Assembly (NCBI RefSeq): GCF_013761245.1
Contig: NZ_JACDUT010000002.1
Coordinates: 186,001 to 250,000, forward strand
Direction: 5' to 3'
Source: Thermaerobacillus caldiproteolyticus
Lineage (GTDB): Bacteria > Bacillota > Bacilli > Bacillales > Anoxybacillaceae
DNA: 64,000 nucleotides
Shown in pieces: positions 55,989 to 64,000 of the stretch; within the stretch, counting starts at the first letter, position 1; each line of letters opens with the position of its first letter. A program made the translations under genes and the position numbers. The notes below the pieces were generated by a model. The model was not told the origin of the DNA. It searched no databases and worked only from the letters and a program-made list of their open reading frames with translations.

Positions 55989-57211
55989 CAGTCTCGAAAA
56001 CGATGAAGCAACTGATTGTTTTCACCGCGAGCAAAAACATCAAGGCGACCGCGTCCCCAAGAAACCGCCGCTGGTTCTGAAGCGATTTGGCCGTCAAGGC
56101 GAAGAAAGTTACTCCAACGACGCCCGTCCCAATATTTATAAATAAGTTCGTTATTTTTTCCTCTTGCAAACACATCAAGTCGATGTTCTCCTGAAGAGGC
56201 AGCAGTTGGACTTGAGGTAAGGCGTCCTCCTAAGTCTTCCCACTCGCTCCAGCGGATGCCGTCCCACCATTTATGGACGAGCTGACGTTTCGGACCACGC
56301 GCGAACACATCAATGCGATTTCTTCCCCACGAAACTGCACCAGGTGCTGATGTAATGACTCCTCCCAAGCGTCCCCACTCGCTCCAACGGATGCCATCCC
56401 ACCATTTATGCACTAAATTTCGATTTTCATCACGGGCAAAAACATCAAGCCGGTTCACTCCCCAAGAGGCTACCGCAGGGCTGGAACTGAGTACACCTCC
56501 TAAATCTTCCCACTCACTCCAACGGACACCGTCCCACCATTTATGGATTAACTGATAGTTCGCTCCGCGGGCAAACACATCAACGCGATTTCCCCCCCAT
56601 GAAACAGCAGCTGGAGAGGAAGTTAACACCCCTGAAAAGCTCTCCCACTCACTCCAACGGACACCGTCCCACCACTTATGAATTAAATTCCGGTTCGTCC
56701 CCCTTGCAAACACATCTAACCGATTAGGCCGCCAAGACGCCACCGCCGGACCAGATGTTAAAACTCCCCCTAAGTTTTCCCATCTGCTCCAATCCTGTCC
56801 GGGTTCATAGCCGATTTGTTTAAGTACAGCTTGAATAACGGTTTTGACGATTTTTTCGATTTCTTGTTCTGGAACACGGTACGCTTCAAGAACAATAAAC
56901 ATCCATGGCGCTTTCGTTTTTAAAAATTGAAAAAGTCGCTGAATTCGTTGTTGAAATGAACCGCCTGTATCACTTTTATGTTCGAGAACCGTTTGCACAA
57001 TTACGCGAAACATATAACGCGATACATTGCGCGGAACATAATATTGTTGCAACTCCGTATATAATGGCTGCAACGCCGGACGAATCATTCGCCAAATGTC
57101 TTCGAGTTGCTGATTTCGCTCCGCTTGTTGACGGGTATAATAATCGATTAGCATTTCCGTAAATCCCGGTACATACGATGGAAATGCACCATACGGATCA
57201 AGGCGGTACAT
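55988..57211 (-). CDS. Six-repeat PLL/tectonin-like propeller protein
   Basis: Residues 1-140 are helical with no signal peptide (for example PALQPLYTELQQYYVPRNVS). Residues about 143-407 hold six repeats of about 44 residues, each of the form LGG.LTSSPA..SWG.NRLDVFARG.N..L.HKWWDG..WSEW, the DUF346/PLL-lectin pattern of a beta-propeller. Repeats 1, 3, 5 resemble one another (VASW, RLDVFAR) and so do 2, 4, 6 (AVSWG, R(V/I)DVFARG), so a two-repeat unit was probably duplicated. Relatives bind sugars. It lies close to the DUF1906 gene. AGGAGGGTCGC precedes the ATG. Confidence 0.85.
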   Translation of the reverse strand: MYRLDPYGAFPSYVPGFTEMLIDYYTRQQAERNQQLEDIWRMIRPALQPLYTELQQYYVPRNVSRYMFRVIVQTVLEHKSDTGGSFQQRIQRLFQFLKTKAPWMFIVLEAYRVPEQEIEKIVKTVIQAVLKQIGYEPGQDWSRWENLGGVLTSGPAVASWRPNRLDVFARGTNRNLIHKWWDGVRWSEWESFSGVLTSSPAAVSWGGNRVDVFARGANYQLIHKWWDGVRWSEWEDLGGVLSSSPAVASWGVNRLDVFARDENRNLVHKWWDGIRWSEWGRLGGVITSAPGAVSWGRNRIDVFARGPKRQLVHKWWDGIRWSEWEDLGGRLTSSPTAASSGEHRLDVFARGKNNELIYKYWDGRRWSNFLRLDGQIASEPAAVSWGRGRLDVFARGENNQLLHRFRD

Positions 57212-57351
57212 ATGCGACCCTCCTTTAATGAAAAGTCTGTCATTCTATTGTATGACGCTGTCCAAACGACTAGCCCATTTTTTTCTTGTCACTTTAAAAC
57301 AGTTGATTATAATAAATTTATCAATGATAATGAATGAAAAGAGGGAAACAG

Positions 57352-58875
57352 ATGAAAATAGGGGAAAAAGAAAGTAAACGTGGCTTTGTTGTCGCGGGCT
57401 TGTTGCTCGGCATTTTAATGGCCTCCATGGACAATACAATCGTCGCTACGGCGATGGGAACGATTGTTTCTGAGCTCGGCGGCCTTGATCAATTTATTTG
57501 GGTGACATCTGCCTATATGATCGCGAGCGTCGCCGGTATGCCAATTTTCGGGAAGCTTTCCGATATGTATGGCCGGAAACTGTTTTATGTCTCCGGTTTG
57601 ACGTTATTTTTAGTCGGCTCGATTCTTTGCGGGCTTGCGCAAAATATGGTGCAGTTAAGTATTTTCCGGGCCATTCAAGGGCTTGGTAGCGGCGCATTAA
57701 TGCCGATAGCTTTTACGATTATGTTTGATACTTTTCCACCGGAACAGCGCGGCAAAATGTCTGGATTATTCGGTGCTGTTTTCGGGATTTCTAGCGTATT
57801 CGGACCGCTTTTAGGCGCTTACATTACCGACTATATTGACTGGCGCTGGATATTTTATGTCAACGTCCCACTCGGACTTTTATCACTTCTTTTTGTCGTG
57901 AAGTTTTATTTTGAATCGCTTGAACACCGCGAACAAAAAATTGACTGGTGGGGAGCAATTTTGCTTGTCTCCTCTGTTCTTTGCCTTATGTTCGCCCTTG
58001 AGTTCGGCGGCAAAGAATACGCATGGAATTCGGCAACAATTATTGGATTATTCAGCGGGTTCGTTGTACTGCTCGCTCTGTTTTTATGGGTAGAAACAAA
58101 AGCAGAAGAACCGATCATTCCATTTCATTTATTTAAAAAACGCTTGTTTTCTACTGCGCAAGGAATTGGTTTTTTGTATGGAGCAACCTTCATTCTTGGA
58201 ACGATTTTTATTCCCATTTTTGTCCAAGGAGTATATGGCGGTTCTGCAACAAACTCTGGGTTAATTTTAACACCGATGATGCTTGGTTCTGTCGTCGGTA
58301 GTCAAATCGGCGGGCGATTTGCAGTAAAAACTTCTTATCGCAATTTAATGATTATCTCAGGTTTTTTATTGTTCATCGGCATTTATTTGTTAAGCACACT
58401 ATCCGCTGATACAGCGCGCTCGCTAGTGACTGTCTATATGGTAATTACGGGAATTGGTGTTGGGTTCTCCTTCCCATTGTTAAGCATGGCCGCTGTTCAT
58501 GGCATTGATATGCGCCAGCGTGGTACTGCCAACTCAACAAACACATTCTTTCGTTCGATTGGGATGACGCTAGGTGTGACGGTTTATGGCACGATTCAAA
58601 ACCATCTATTGATGGATAAGTTAAAAAAAGCGCTGCCGATGATGAAACAATTCAATCCGTCTGGCGATACACGCGTGCTTCTTTCTAAAGAAGCGCGTGC
58701 CCATATCCCACCTGAAGCTTTGCAAAAGATCACCCATGCATTAGCCGACTCGATCGCGACGATGTTCACATGGGCCATCATCCCAGTCGTCATTTCGATT
58801 ATCCTTATATTCATGATGGGGCCGGCGCGCTTAACAGACCAATTCTCTGCTCAAGCGAAAGAAAAGCACTCATAA
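57352..58875 (+). CDS. MFS multidrug exporter, DHA2 (14-TM) family
   Basis: The 507-residue membrane protein has the drug:H+ antiporter pattern: MDNTIVATAMGTIVSELGG in the first segment, GKLSDMYGRKLFYVSG (loop 2-3 motif), RAIQGLGSGALMPIAF and GPLLGAYITDYIDWRWIFYV. Length and hydropathy fit 14 segments of the EmrB/QacA type. GAGGG with 6-base spacing supports the ATG at 57352. Substrates are unknown; the nearby TetR gene may control it, although no matching operator is seen here. Confidence 0.93.
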   Translation: MKIGEKESKRGFVVAGLLLGILMASMDNTIVATAMGTIVSELGGLDQFIWVTSAYMIASVAGMPIFGKLSDMYGRKLFYVSGLTLFLVGSILCGLAQNMVQLSIFRAIQGLGSGALMPIAFTIMFDTFPPEQRGKMSGLFGAVFGISSVFGPLLGAYITDYIDWRWIFYVNVPLGLLSLLFVVKFYFESLEHREQKIDWWGAILLVSSVLCLMFALEFGGKEYAWNSATIIGLFSGFVVLLALFLWVETKAEEPIIPFHLFKKRLFSTAQGIGFLYGATFILGTIFIPIFVQGVYGGSATNSGLILTPMMLGSVVGSQIGGRFAVKTSYRNLMIISGFLLFIGIYLLSTLSADTARSLVTVYMVITGIGVGFSFPLLSMAAVHGIDMRQRGTANSTNTFFRSIGMTLGVTVYGTIQNHLLMDKLKKALPMMKQFNPSGDTRVLLSKEARAHIPPEALQKITHALADSIATMFTWAIIPVVISIILIFMMGPARLTDQFSAQAKEKHS

Positions 58876-58954
58876 AAATCGAAAGTCTCCGTTTGAGCTA
58901 TAACGCCCTGCCTCTAAACAGAGTGTAGATTGGAGACCTTCTCGGAAAAATGTG

Positions 58955-58993
58955 AAAAGAGGGCAGCCCTTTCTTTTTCAGGGCTGCCCTCTT
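58955..58993. terminator. Terminator between the MFS and LOG-like genes
   Basis: GAGGGCAGCCCT, 9-base loop, AGGGCTGCCCTC is a perfect 12-bp stem between convergent genes. Confidence 0.88.
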
Positions 58994-59001
58994 GGCTACT
59001 G

Positions 59002-59559
59002 TTAATCACCGATTCGACCGGTGTTTCTCTCTTCGTTTAGCGGCTCTTCTATTCGCTTGAATGCTAGTTCCACAGCAACTTTCGCCGAATCGCAAAACGC
59101 GATTTCAACAGTGCGGCGCTCGTCTAAATAGCCGCCTTCATAAGCGACTTCTTTCATTTTTGTCGCCCATCCACCAGTTGTTTCAATGATGACAACGGGC
59201 TTTTTATTCATATATGCAGCTGACAATTCTCCGAGTGTCCCGTTGCCGCCGCGAATCATAATCAACGCATCAGACGAATGGACAAGAACAAGGCTCCGAA
59301 AATCAAAATGGAGTCCGGTTGTAATCGGCACATCTAAATAGTCGTTGGCAACATCGGTAGAATCTCCTGCCAAAATACCAATGACGAGCCCCCCTGCTTC
59401 TTTCGCTCCTTTAGAAGCCGCTTCCATGACACCGCTTCCGCCGCCCGTTAACAAAACGGCGTTTCGTCTCGCAATTTCTGCCCCTACTTCTTCGGCAATT
59501 TTTCTTACTTCACTAGGAATTTCCCCCGATTGTCCAATGACCGCAATTCGTTTCATCAT
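59002..59559 (-). CDS. LOG/TIGR00725-type nucleotide-binding protein
   Basis: This 185-residue Rossmann-like protein of the SLOG superfamily has RIAVIGQSGEIPSEV at the start, LLTGGGSGVMEAASKGAKEA and IRGGNGTLGELSAAYM. The last is the PGGxGTxxE-like loop of LOG proteins in variant form. LOG enzymes act on nucleotide 5'-monophosphates, while members of this branch are mostly uncharacterised. Two adjacent Met codons are possible starts. Confidence 0.8.
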   Translation of the reverse strand: MMKRIAVIGQSGEIPSEVRKIAEEVGAEIARRNAVLLTGGGSGVMEAASKGAKEAGGLVIGILAGDSTDVANDYLDVPITTGLHFDFRSLVLVHSSDALIMIRGGNGTLGELSAAYMNKKPVVIIETTGGWATKMKEVAYEGGYLDERRTVEIAFCDSAKVAVELAFKRIEEPLNEERNTGRIGD

Positions 59560-59638
59560 ATCTTCTCCTCAATTTGCTTTTTCCTTATTTATACTCTCTT
59601 TATTCCGTAATCAGAAGTACAATCTTTTAGCGATCTTT

Positions 59639-60604
59639 TCAATCATTGCCTTTATGAAAGCGAAACCAACCGTTTCGTTTAAACCAAAAATACATCGCAG
59701 TCGCAATGAACGCCATAACTCCAAGTACAGCAAAATACCCGTATTTCCAATGTAATTCAGGCATGTAATCAAAATTCATTCCATAAATCCCGACAATGAA
59801 TGTCAGCGGCATGAAAATCGTTGTAATGACTGTTAGCGTCATCATAATCGTATTCATTCGATTCGAGTTTAATGATAAATAACTATCGCGAATATCAGAC
59901 GTAATTTCCCGATTCGCTTCAATCATTTCGACAAGCTTAAGGAGATGGTCATAAATATCATGAAAATAAAGCTGTCGTTCTCTCATTCGTTGCAATCGTT
60001 CAGAATAAATAATCCGATATAATAAATCGCGCATTGGAACAATGGTTCTTCGTAGTTTCGATAAATCACCGCGAATGTCGAATACTTTCTCAATGATTTC
60101 TTGAATCGTCTCATTTTTCGTGTTTTCCTCTAGCTCATTTAATACATCTTCAATATGGTAAATCGGTGGAAAATAATCGTCAACAAGCTTATCTAAAATA
60201 TGATACATGATATGAAGAGGTCCGATTTTAAAATCTTCCTCCGTTTTTAAACGCGTCCATACTTGATTAATCCCTCTTATCGTTTGCTTATGAAACGAGA
60301 CAATAAAATTTTGCCCGACAAATAAATCGACCTCTTCTGCTTCCAACGTCTTTTGCTCGATCGCATGCAAGACGACAAATAAATAGCGGTCATAAAAATC
60401 GAGTTTTGGACGCTGTACGTATTCTAAACAGTCTTCAATGGCCAGCGGATGAAAATGAAAAAAATCAGCTAGCAACTTTACCTCTTCATCCGTTGGCTCA
60501 TGAAAATCGACCCAGTACCAAGAAACATCTGGGCTTTTTACAGACTGAAGAGGTACATCATAAATGACGTTAAAATCTTTTGTCACCACACATGTTCGTA
60601 TCAT
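59639..60604 (-). CDS. corA: CorA-family magnesium/cobalt channel
   Basis: CorA is a pentameric Mg2+ channel. The 321-residue protein has a soluble N-terminal domain, a long helix, and two C-terminal membrane segments with the selectivity motif in GIYGMNFDYMPEL. The tail is basic (FKRNGWFRFHKG). It shows no visible Mg-sensing leader. It converges on the LOG-like gene. Confidence 0.95.
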   Translation of the reverse strand: MIRTCVVTKDFNVIYDVPLQSVKSPDVSWYWVDFHEPTDEEVKLLADFFHFHPLAIEDCLEYVQRPKLDFYDRYLFVVLHAIEQKTLEAEEVDLFVGQNFIVSFHKQTIRGINQVWTRLKTEEDFKIGPLHIMYHILDKLVDDYFPPIYHIEDVLNELEENTKNETIQEIIEKVFDIRGDLSKLRRTIVPMRDLLYRIIYSERLQRMRERQLYFHDIYDHLLKLVEMIEANREITSDIRDSYLSLNSNRMNTIMMTLTVITTIFMPLTFIVGIYGMNFDYMPELHWKYGYFAVLGVMAFIATAMYFWFKRNGWFRFHKGND

Positions 60605-60806
60605 ACAAATCCCCTTTTAACAAATTCACTCTCTTTACATATCATAACCGAAATGTGTTACATCCCCAAATAAAATAAGTAACAATATGTCTTTTTTGAA
60701 AAAATTACTACGTTTGAACTTATCAAAATTTTCTTTACATTTTCTCTAAAAACGACGATAATATAAAAAAGGGAACCTTTCGTTTCCGAATAAGGGGGAA
60801 TCACAC

Positions 60807-61034
60807 ATGTACGAAAAACAATATCCTCACGAAGGCATTATGATTTTTGGGAAAACGGATGAAAAAAATCATTATGGTTCGCTTGCGGAGAAGATTCTCG
60901 AACAAGCGATTTTCCATTATCAAAAATGCAAACTAATGGAAAAAATCGATGAAGCGCTCGTCACACGAAATAAGCAGCTCTTTTTAGAACTGTCAGCACA
61001 ATATAATGAATTGTTAAAAAAATACGGAGCATAA
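60807..61034 (+). CDS. IDEAL-domain small protein
   Basis: The 75-residue protein ends in the IDEAL motif: KIDEALVTRNKQLFLELS followed by QYNELLKKYG. IDEAL domains occur in small Bacillus proteins and act in protein-protein contacts; this one has no further domain. AAGGGGGAA precedes the ATG. It is flanked by a very strong terminator and is monocistronic. Confidence 0.85.
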   Translation: MYEKQYPHEGIMIFGKTDEKNHYGSLAEKILEQAIFHYQKCKLMEKIDEALVTRNKQLFLELSAQYNELLKKYGA

Positions 61035-61101
61035 ATGAGGAGTTAACGACGAATGATAGAATGCGAAGCCTCGGAGCAATATAGCCAATGGACAACAGAT
61101 T

Positions 61102-61150
61102 AGGTGAGCCACTTTCTTCATACAAAAGAAGAAGTAGGCTCACCTTTTAT
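61102..61150 (+). terminator. Strong terminator after the IDEAL-domain gene
   Basis: AGGTGAGCC...GGCTCACCT continues inward as cttcttc/gaagaag-type pairing and is followed by TTTTAT. Confidence 0.9.
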
Positions 61151-61220
61151 ATTTTCGTGACAATTGGGCGAACCGTGATAAAATATTGTAAAGATACCAT
61201 CATGGAAGGATGAATAATTC

Positions 61221-62378
61221 GTGGAACATCTCATTCACTCACGTGTCAAAGACATTGAAATATCTGGAATACGCAAATTTTTTAATATGGTGTCTCACCA
61301 CCCTAATCTTATTTCTTTAACGATTGGCCAACCAGATTTCCCTACCCCGGAACATGTGAAAGAAGCAGGGATAGAAGCGATTTCCAACAATTTCACGACA
61401 TATACCCATAACGCTGGATTTCTCGAGCTGCGCCAAGCGGCTTGCGATTTTGTCCGCGAGAAATATAGCTTGGACTATAGTGAAGAGGAAGTCATTGTCA
61501 CTGTAGGAGCAAGCCAAGCGCTCGATATCGCGTTTCGCACGATTTTAGAAGAAGGAGTAGAAGTAATTTTACCGGGGCCGGTGTATCCAGGATATGAGCC
61601 GCTTATTCGCATGTGCGGTGCAAAACCGGTGTATGTTGACACGCGCGGCAATGGATTTCGTCTCTCTGCGGACCTCGTTGCTCCTTATATCAATGAGCGA
61701 ACTCGCTGCATCGTGCTACCATATCCATCAAATCCAACGGGAGCAACACTATCGGAACAGGAACTTCTTGAATTCGCTCACTTACTGAAAGATCGACCAA
61801 TTTGGATTTTATCAGACGAAATCTATAGCGAGCTCGTTTACTCGGGACGTCATTATTCCATCGCTAAATGGCTTCGCAATCAGACGATTGTCATTAACGG
61901 ACTGAGCAAATCGCATTCGATGACAGGATGGCGTATCGGGTTTGTGTTTGCTCCTTCGTTTTTAATGAAACACATGTTGAAAGTGCATCAATATAGCGTG
62001 TCGTGTACGTCTTCGATCTCACAGAAAGCTGCATTCACCGCCTTAACGGCTGGAAAAGACGATGCAGAAGAAATGCGGAAGCAATATAAAGAACGAATGG
62101 AATACACCTATGATCGGCTTGTCAATATGGGGCTTCATGTTGAAAAACCGACCGGGGCATTTTATTTATTTCCATCGATAGCTTCATTTGGTCAACCGTC
62201 ATTTGATTTCGCTCTTGATTTAGTCAACCAAGCAGGTGTCGCCGTCGTTCCCGGCAGTGCTTTTTCCCAATATGGAGAAGGGTACGTCCGCCTTTCATAC
62301 GCCTATTCGTTCGAAACGTTAAAAGAAGGATTAGATCGACTTGAGCGGTACATATACGAAAAGCAAAAGCAAGCTTAG
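61221..62378 (+). CDS. patA: N-acetyl-LL-diaminopimelate aminotransferase PatA
   Basis: This fold-type I PLP aminotransferase makes N-acetyl-LL-diaminopimelate, the step between DapH and YkuR. Motifs are GQPDFPTPEHVKEAG near residue 36, PYPSNPTGATL, SDEIYSELVY and the PLP-lysine in GLSKSHSMTGWRIGF. The 385-residue sequence tracks B. subtilis PatA. The start is GTG with AAGGA about 10 bases upstream. It lies near cheV as in B. subtilis, although here other genes separate them. Confidence 0.94.
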   Translation: MEHLIHSRVKDIEISGIRKFFNMVSHHPNLISLTIGQPDFPTPEHVKEAGIEAISNNFTTYTHNAGFLELRQAACDFVREKYSLDYSEEEVIVTVGASQALDIAFRTILEEGVEVILPGPVYPGYEPLIRMCGAKPVYVDTRGNGFRLSADLVAPYINERTRCIVLPYPSNPTGATLSEQELLEFAHLLKDRPIWILSDEIYSELVYSGRHYSIAKWLRNQTIVINGLSKSHSMTGWRIGFVFAPSFLMKHMLKVHQYSVSCTSSISQKAAFTALTAGKDDAEEMRKQYKERMEYTYDRLVNMGLHVEKPTGAFYLFPSIASFGQPSFDFALDLVNQAGVAVVPGSAFSQYGEGYVRLSYAYSFETLKEGLDRLERYIYEKQKQA

Positions 62379-62390
62379 TCGCAATCAACA

Positions 62391-62434
62391 AAAGAGGTGA
62401 GAACTAGCTATATGCTGGCTTCTCACCTTTGTTC
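62391..62434 (+). terminator. Terminator after patA
   Basis: AGGTGAGAA...TTCTCACCT, with an inner agctat/atgct arm, is followed by TTGTT. Confidence 0.82.
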
Positions 62435-62580
62435 GGATAATAAGAAAATATAAAAATATTAAAAGAGAACAGTCTAACTCTCATGCGTGAAATAACCTTC
62501 GTCTTTGAAATGGCAAGCGCTTTTACAGACAAAGAACATTTGGGCTTCGAGAGCTATCCGCAGCGCTTGCGCTTTCTTCA

Positions 62581-63564
62581 TTATGGAACGAGAATGAGTT
62601 TTCCGTATGTTTGTCGCGATTGTAATAAACGGTGTACATCGGCTGCTTGGTCAAGCGGATACACGCCGCCAATCGTCAACTGCAATGCCCCTGTTTGTAC
62701 ATATGTCAATAATTCCTGTAAACTTTGTTGATATAATTTGGATTTTCTCATGATTTGCGGTAAAAAGAAACCAATGACTGATAAATTTTTTCCCATCAAA
62801 ACAGAAGGAGTCATCTTCGTAAACTGTCCGCTTGCGACTCCGTAAACGACAAGACGACCAAACGGCGCTAAACAAGCTAATGTTTGATGGAAAATGTCGC
62901 CCCCTGCCATCTCAAGAGCAACGTCGACTCCTTGTCCATTTGTATGGGCAAGAACACCTTCGCTCCATCCTTCTTTCGTATAGTTAATAAGAACATCAGC
63001 GCCGAGACGTTTCGCGATTTCCAGTTTTTCCTCTGTGCTTGCAGTAGCGACGACTTTCTCGGCACCGAACAATTTCGCAAGCTGGACAGCGATCGTTCCG
63101 ACTCCTCCCGCAGCGGCATGAATCAACACCGTCTCCCCTGCTTCCAAGCGTCCCATCGTCTTTAAAATATGGTAAGCGCTCAATCCTTGAAGCGGAAGAG
63201 CAACAGCGGTATGAAAATCCATCCCCTCCGGAATCGGAATTACTCCTCGTTCATCTGCAAGCGTATACTCAGCATATCCTGTTGCATCATCGGAACCGAG
63301 CAATGTGACAACACGCTGTCCGACTTGAACGGATGTGACGTCCTCTCCGACTTCACGTACAATCCCAGCGACTTCAGCGCCAGGAACAAACGGGAGAGGC
63401 GTCGGGATGACATATTTTCCCTCGCGTCGCGCCGTATCCGCATAATTGACGCCGATCGCTTTCACTTCAATTAATACATTTCGCCCCGATGGTTTTGGAG
63501 TTTCTATCTCCACGACTTGCAATACTTCCGGTCCGCCGTATTGCATAAATTGGATCGCTTTCAT
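62581..63564 (-). CDS. Quinone oxidoreductase-type MDR enzyme
   Basis: This NADPH-dependent medium-chain reductase of the zinc-free quinone oxidoreductase branch has VKAIGVNYADTARREGKY, PFVPGAEVAGIV and the cofactor site HAAAGGVGTIAVQLAKLFGA. No zinc-binding Cys cluster is seen. Length is 327 residues. The frame extends 70 codons further up into non-homologous sequence, but GAAGGAG lies 7 bases before the ATG at 63564. Substrate is unknown. Confidence 0.92.
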   Translation of the reverse strand: MKAIQFMQYGGPEVLQVVEIETPKPSGRNVLIEVKAIGVNYADTARREGKYVIPTPLPFVPGAEVAGIVREVGEDVTSVQVGQRVVTLLGSDDATGYAEYTLADERGVIPIPEGMDFHTAVALPLQGLSAYHILKTMGRLEAGETVLIHAAAGGVGTIAVQLAKLFGAEKVVATASTEEKLEIAKRLGADVLINYTKEGWSEGVLAHTNGQGVDVALEMAGGDIFHQTLACLAPFGRLVVYGVASGQFTKMTPSVLMGKNLSVIGFFLPQIMRKSKLYQQSLQELLTYVQTGALQLTIGGVYPLDQAADVHRLLQSRQTYGKLILVP

Positions 63565-63828
63565 TGTAACTCTCCTTCCAGTATCATTATGAACGAAAAA
63601 AGACTGGCCACATTGAGAGATGATCAGAAATACAGCGATTTCGCTCAATCGCTTGTCTGCCGCCCAGCTCATTAAGCCATTCGGATAAAATGATAACCGT
63701 GACTTCGGCTCCTTTGTCATGTTGACGATGGGCCATTTGCTATGTTTTTCTACACTAGCTAATACCTCGGTCAATATAAATATATGCGGCGGCTAGCCAT
63801 TCCTTCTTTCGTTTTCTCTATTTCACGC
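63565..63828 (-). other. Decayed coding-like sequence upstream of the oxidoreductase
   Basis: Minus-strand frames here give HSKWPIVNMTKEPKSR and, in another frame, EVTVIILSEWLNELGGRQA. Neither has a good start or family. It could be the remains of a gene between the oxidoreductase and the acyl-CoA dehydrogenase remnant. Confidence 0.3.
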
Positions 63829-63990
63829 CTATTCAGCGGCATGTAAATAAGTGACGATGTCAGCTAATTTCATGATCACTTCTTGCTGTCCCAATATATC
63901 ATTTTTCGTATGCTTCATAAGCGATGCAAAACAGGCAAGCAGCACATTCTGCATCGTACGCACCGCTCTCCGCTCACGTACTAACGGTTC
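63829..63990 (-). pseudogene. Remnant of an acyl-CoA dehydrogenase C-terminus
   Basis: After an in-frame stop at 63991-63993 the minus strand reads EPLVRERRAVRTMQNVLL, GQQEVIMKLADIVTYLHAAE, then a stop. The QEVxxxxADI...HAAE/YAAE pattern is that of the C-terminal domain of FadE-type acyl-CoA dehydrogenases. The stop at 63991 and the early end after HAAE indicate decay. More of the gene may lie outside the window. Confidence 0.5.
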
Positions 63991-64000
63991 TTACCACATA

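Noticed and set aside
55988-57211. CRISPR-like repetitive tract
   Set aside because: The roughly 130-base periodicity is coding, in frame and divergent at wobble positions; it is the propeller repeat of one protein.
57280-57351. Possible Fur box (gataatgaatgaaa) before the MFS exporter
   Set aside because: The match to the Fur inverted repeat is only about 10-11 of 14 positions in AT-rich DNA, so it is not better than chance.
63565-63774. 70-codon N-terminal extension of the quinone oxidoreductase
   Set aside because: The extension is not homologous to the family, and a well-placed ribosome site precedes the internal ATG at 63564.

Overview
The window reads as chromosome from a low-to-moderate GC, spore-forming Bacillaceae member, probably a thermophilic relative of Bacillus subtilis such as Anoxybacillus or (Para)geobacillus. 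The genus is an inference from codon use, dispersed palindromic repeats and protein similarity recalled from memory; no search was run. Gene order follows the B. subtilis ctaA/pycA/ftsW - yla - ykt - speA - pdh - ykr - rnjA - yku - cheV - patA segment, in inverted orientation and with local insertions and losses.

Layout. 0-15 kb: end of ctaA, pycA, ftsW, the yla block (ylaN, ylaL, ylaK, ylaJ, ylaI, ylaH, typA, ylaF), then suhB/ykzI/yktA and a nitronate monooxygenase. 15-19 kb: speA, a LysE-type exporter and a small dual-function RNA (SR1-like, encoding a 40-residue SR1P-like peptide) with its own promoter and CcpN-type boxes. 19-25 kb: the pdhABCD operon. 25-29.4 kb: ykyA, peptide deformylase, ykrA, a 23-codon cationic peptide ORF, rpoY and rnjA. 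29.4-32.1 kb: a disturbed region with a VanX-type dipeptidase, gene remnants and a broken ktrC. 32-42.6 kb: ykuV, ykuU, ykuT, ykuS, ykuR, dapH, ccpC, a TSUP permease, darB (ykuL), abbA, a zinc-ribbon peptide, chrA and ykuI. 42.7-50.3 kb: a C39-like lipoprotein, fadH, ykuE, remnants of a tandem crcB pair, ppk, ppx and ykyB. 50-64 kb: a multidomain Hpt-REC-GGDEF-REC protein, cheV, a DUF1906 protein, a TetR regulator with tandem operators, a six-repeat propeller protein, an MFS exporter, a LOG-like protein, corA, an IDEAL-domain protein, patA, a quinone oxidoreductase and a decayed acyl-CoA dehydrogenase end.

How it fits together. Central carbon entry is well represented (PycA, PDH complex, CcpC, and a CcpN-controlled SR1). 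The acetyl branch of diaminopimelate/lysine synthesis is almost complete in three places (DapH, YkuR, PatA). c-di-AMP biology is represented by DarB, known in B. subtilis to act on PycA and Rel, while the c-di-AMP-binding potassium gate KtrC is broken. c-di-GMP signalling has a likely cyclase (Hpt-REC-GGDEF-REC) and an EAL protein (YkuI). Polyphosphate is handled by adjacent ppx and ppk.

Most of the window is conserved core genome. The best candidates for a second look are the SR1/SR1P locus, the tandem 21-bp-spaced TetR operators beside the DUF1906 and propeller genes, the degenerate first receiver of the GGDEF protein, the terminator just before ykuR, and several gene losses (ktrC, both crcB copies). 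I found no CRISPR array, prophage, rRNA, tRNA or intact insertion sequence, and no convincing wholly new system.
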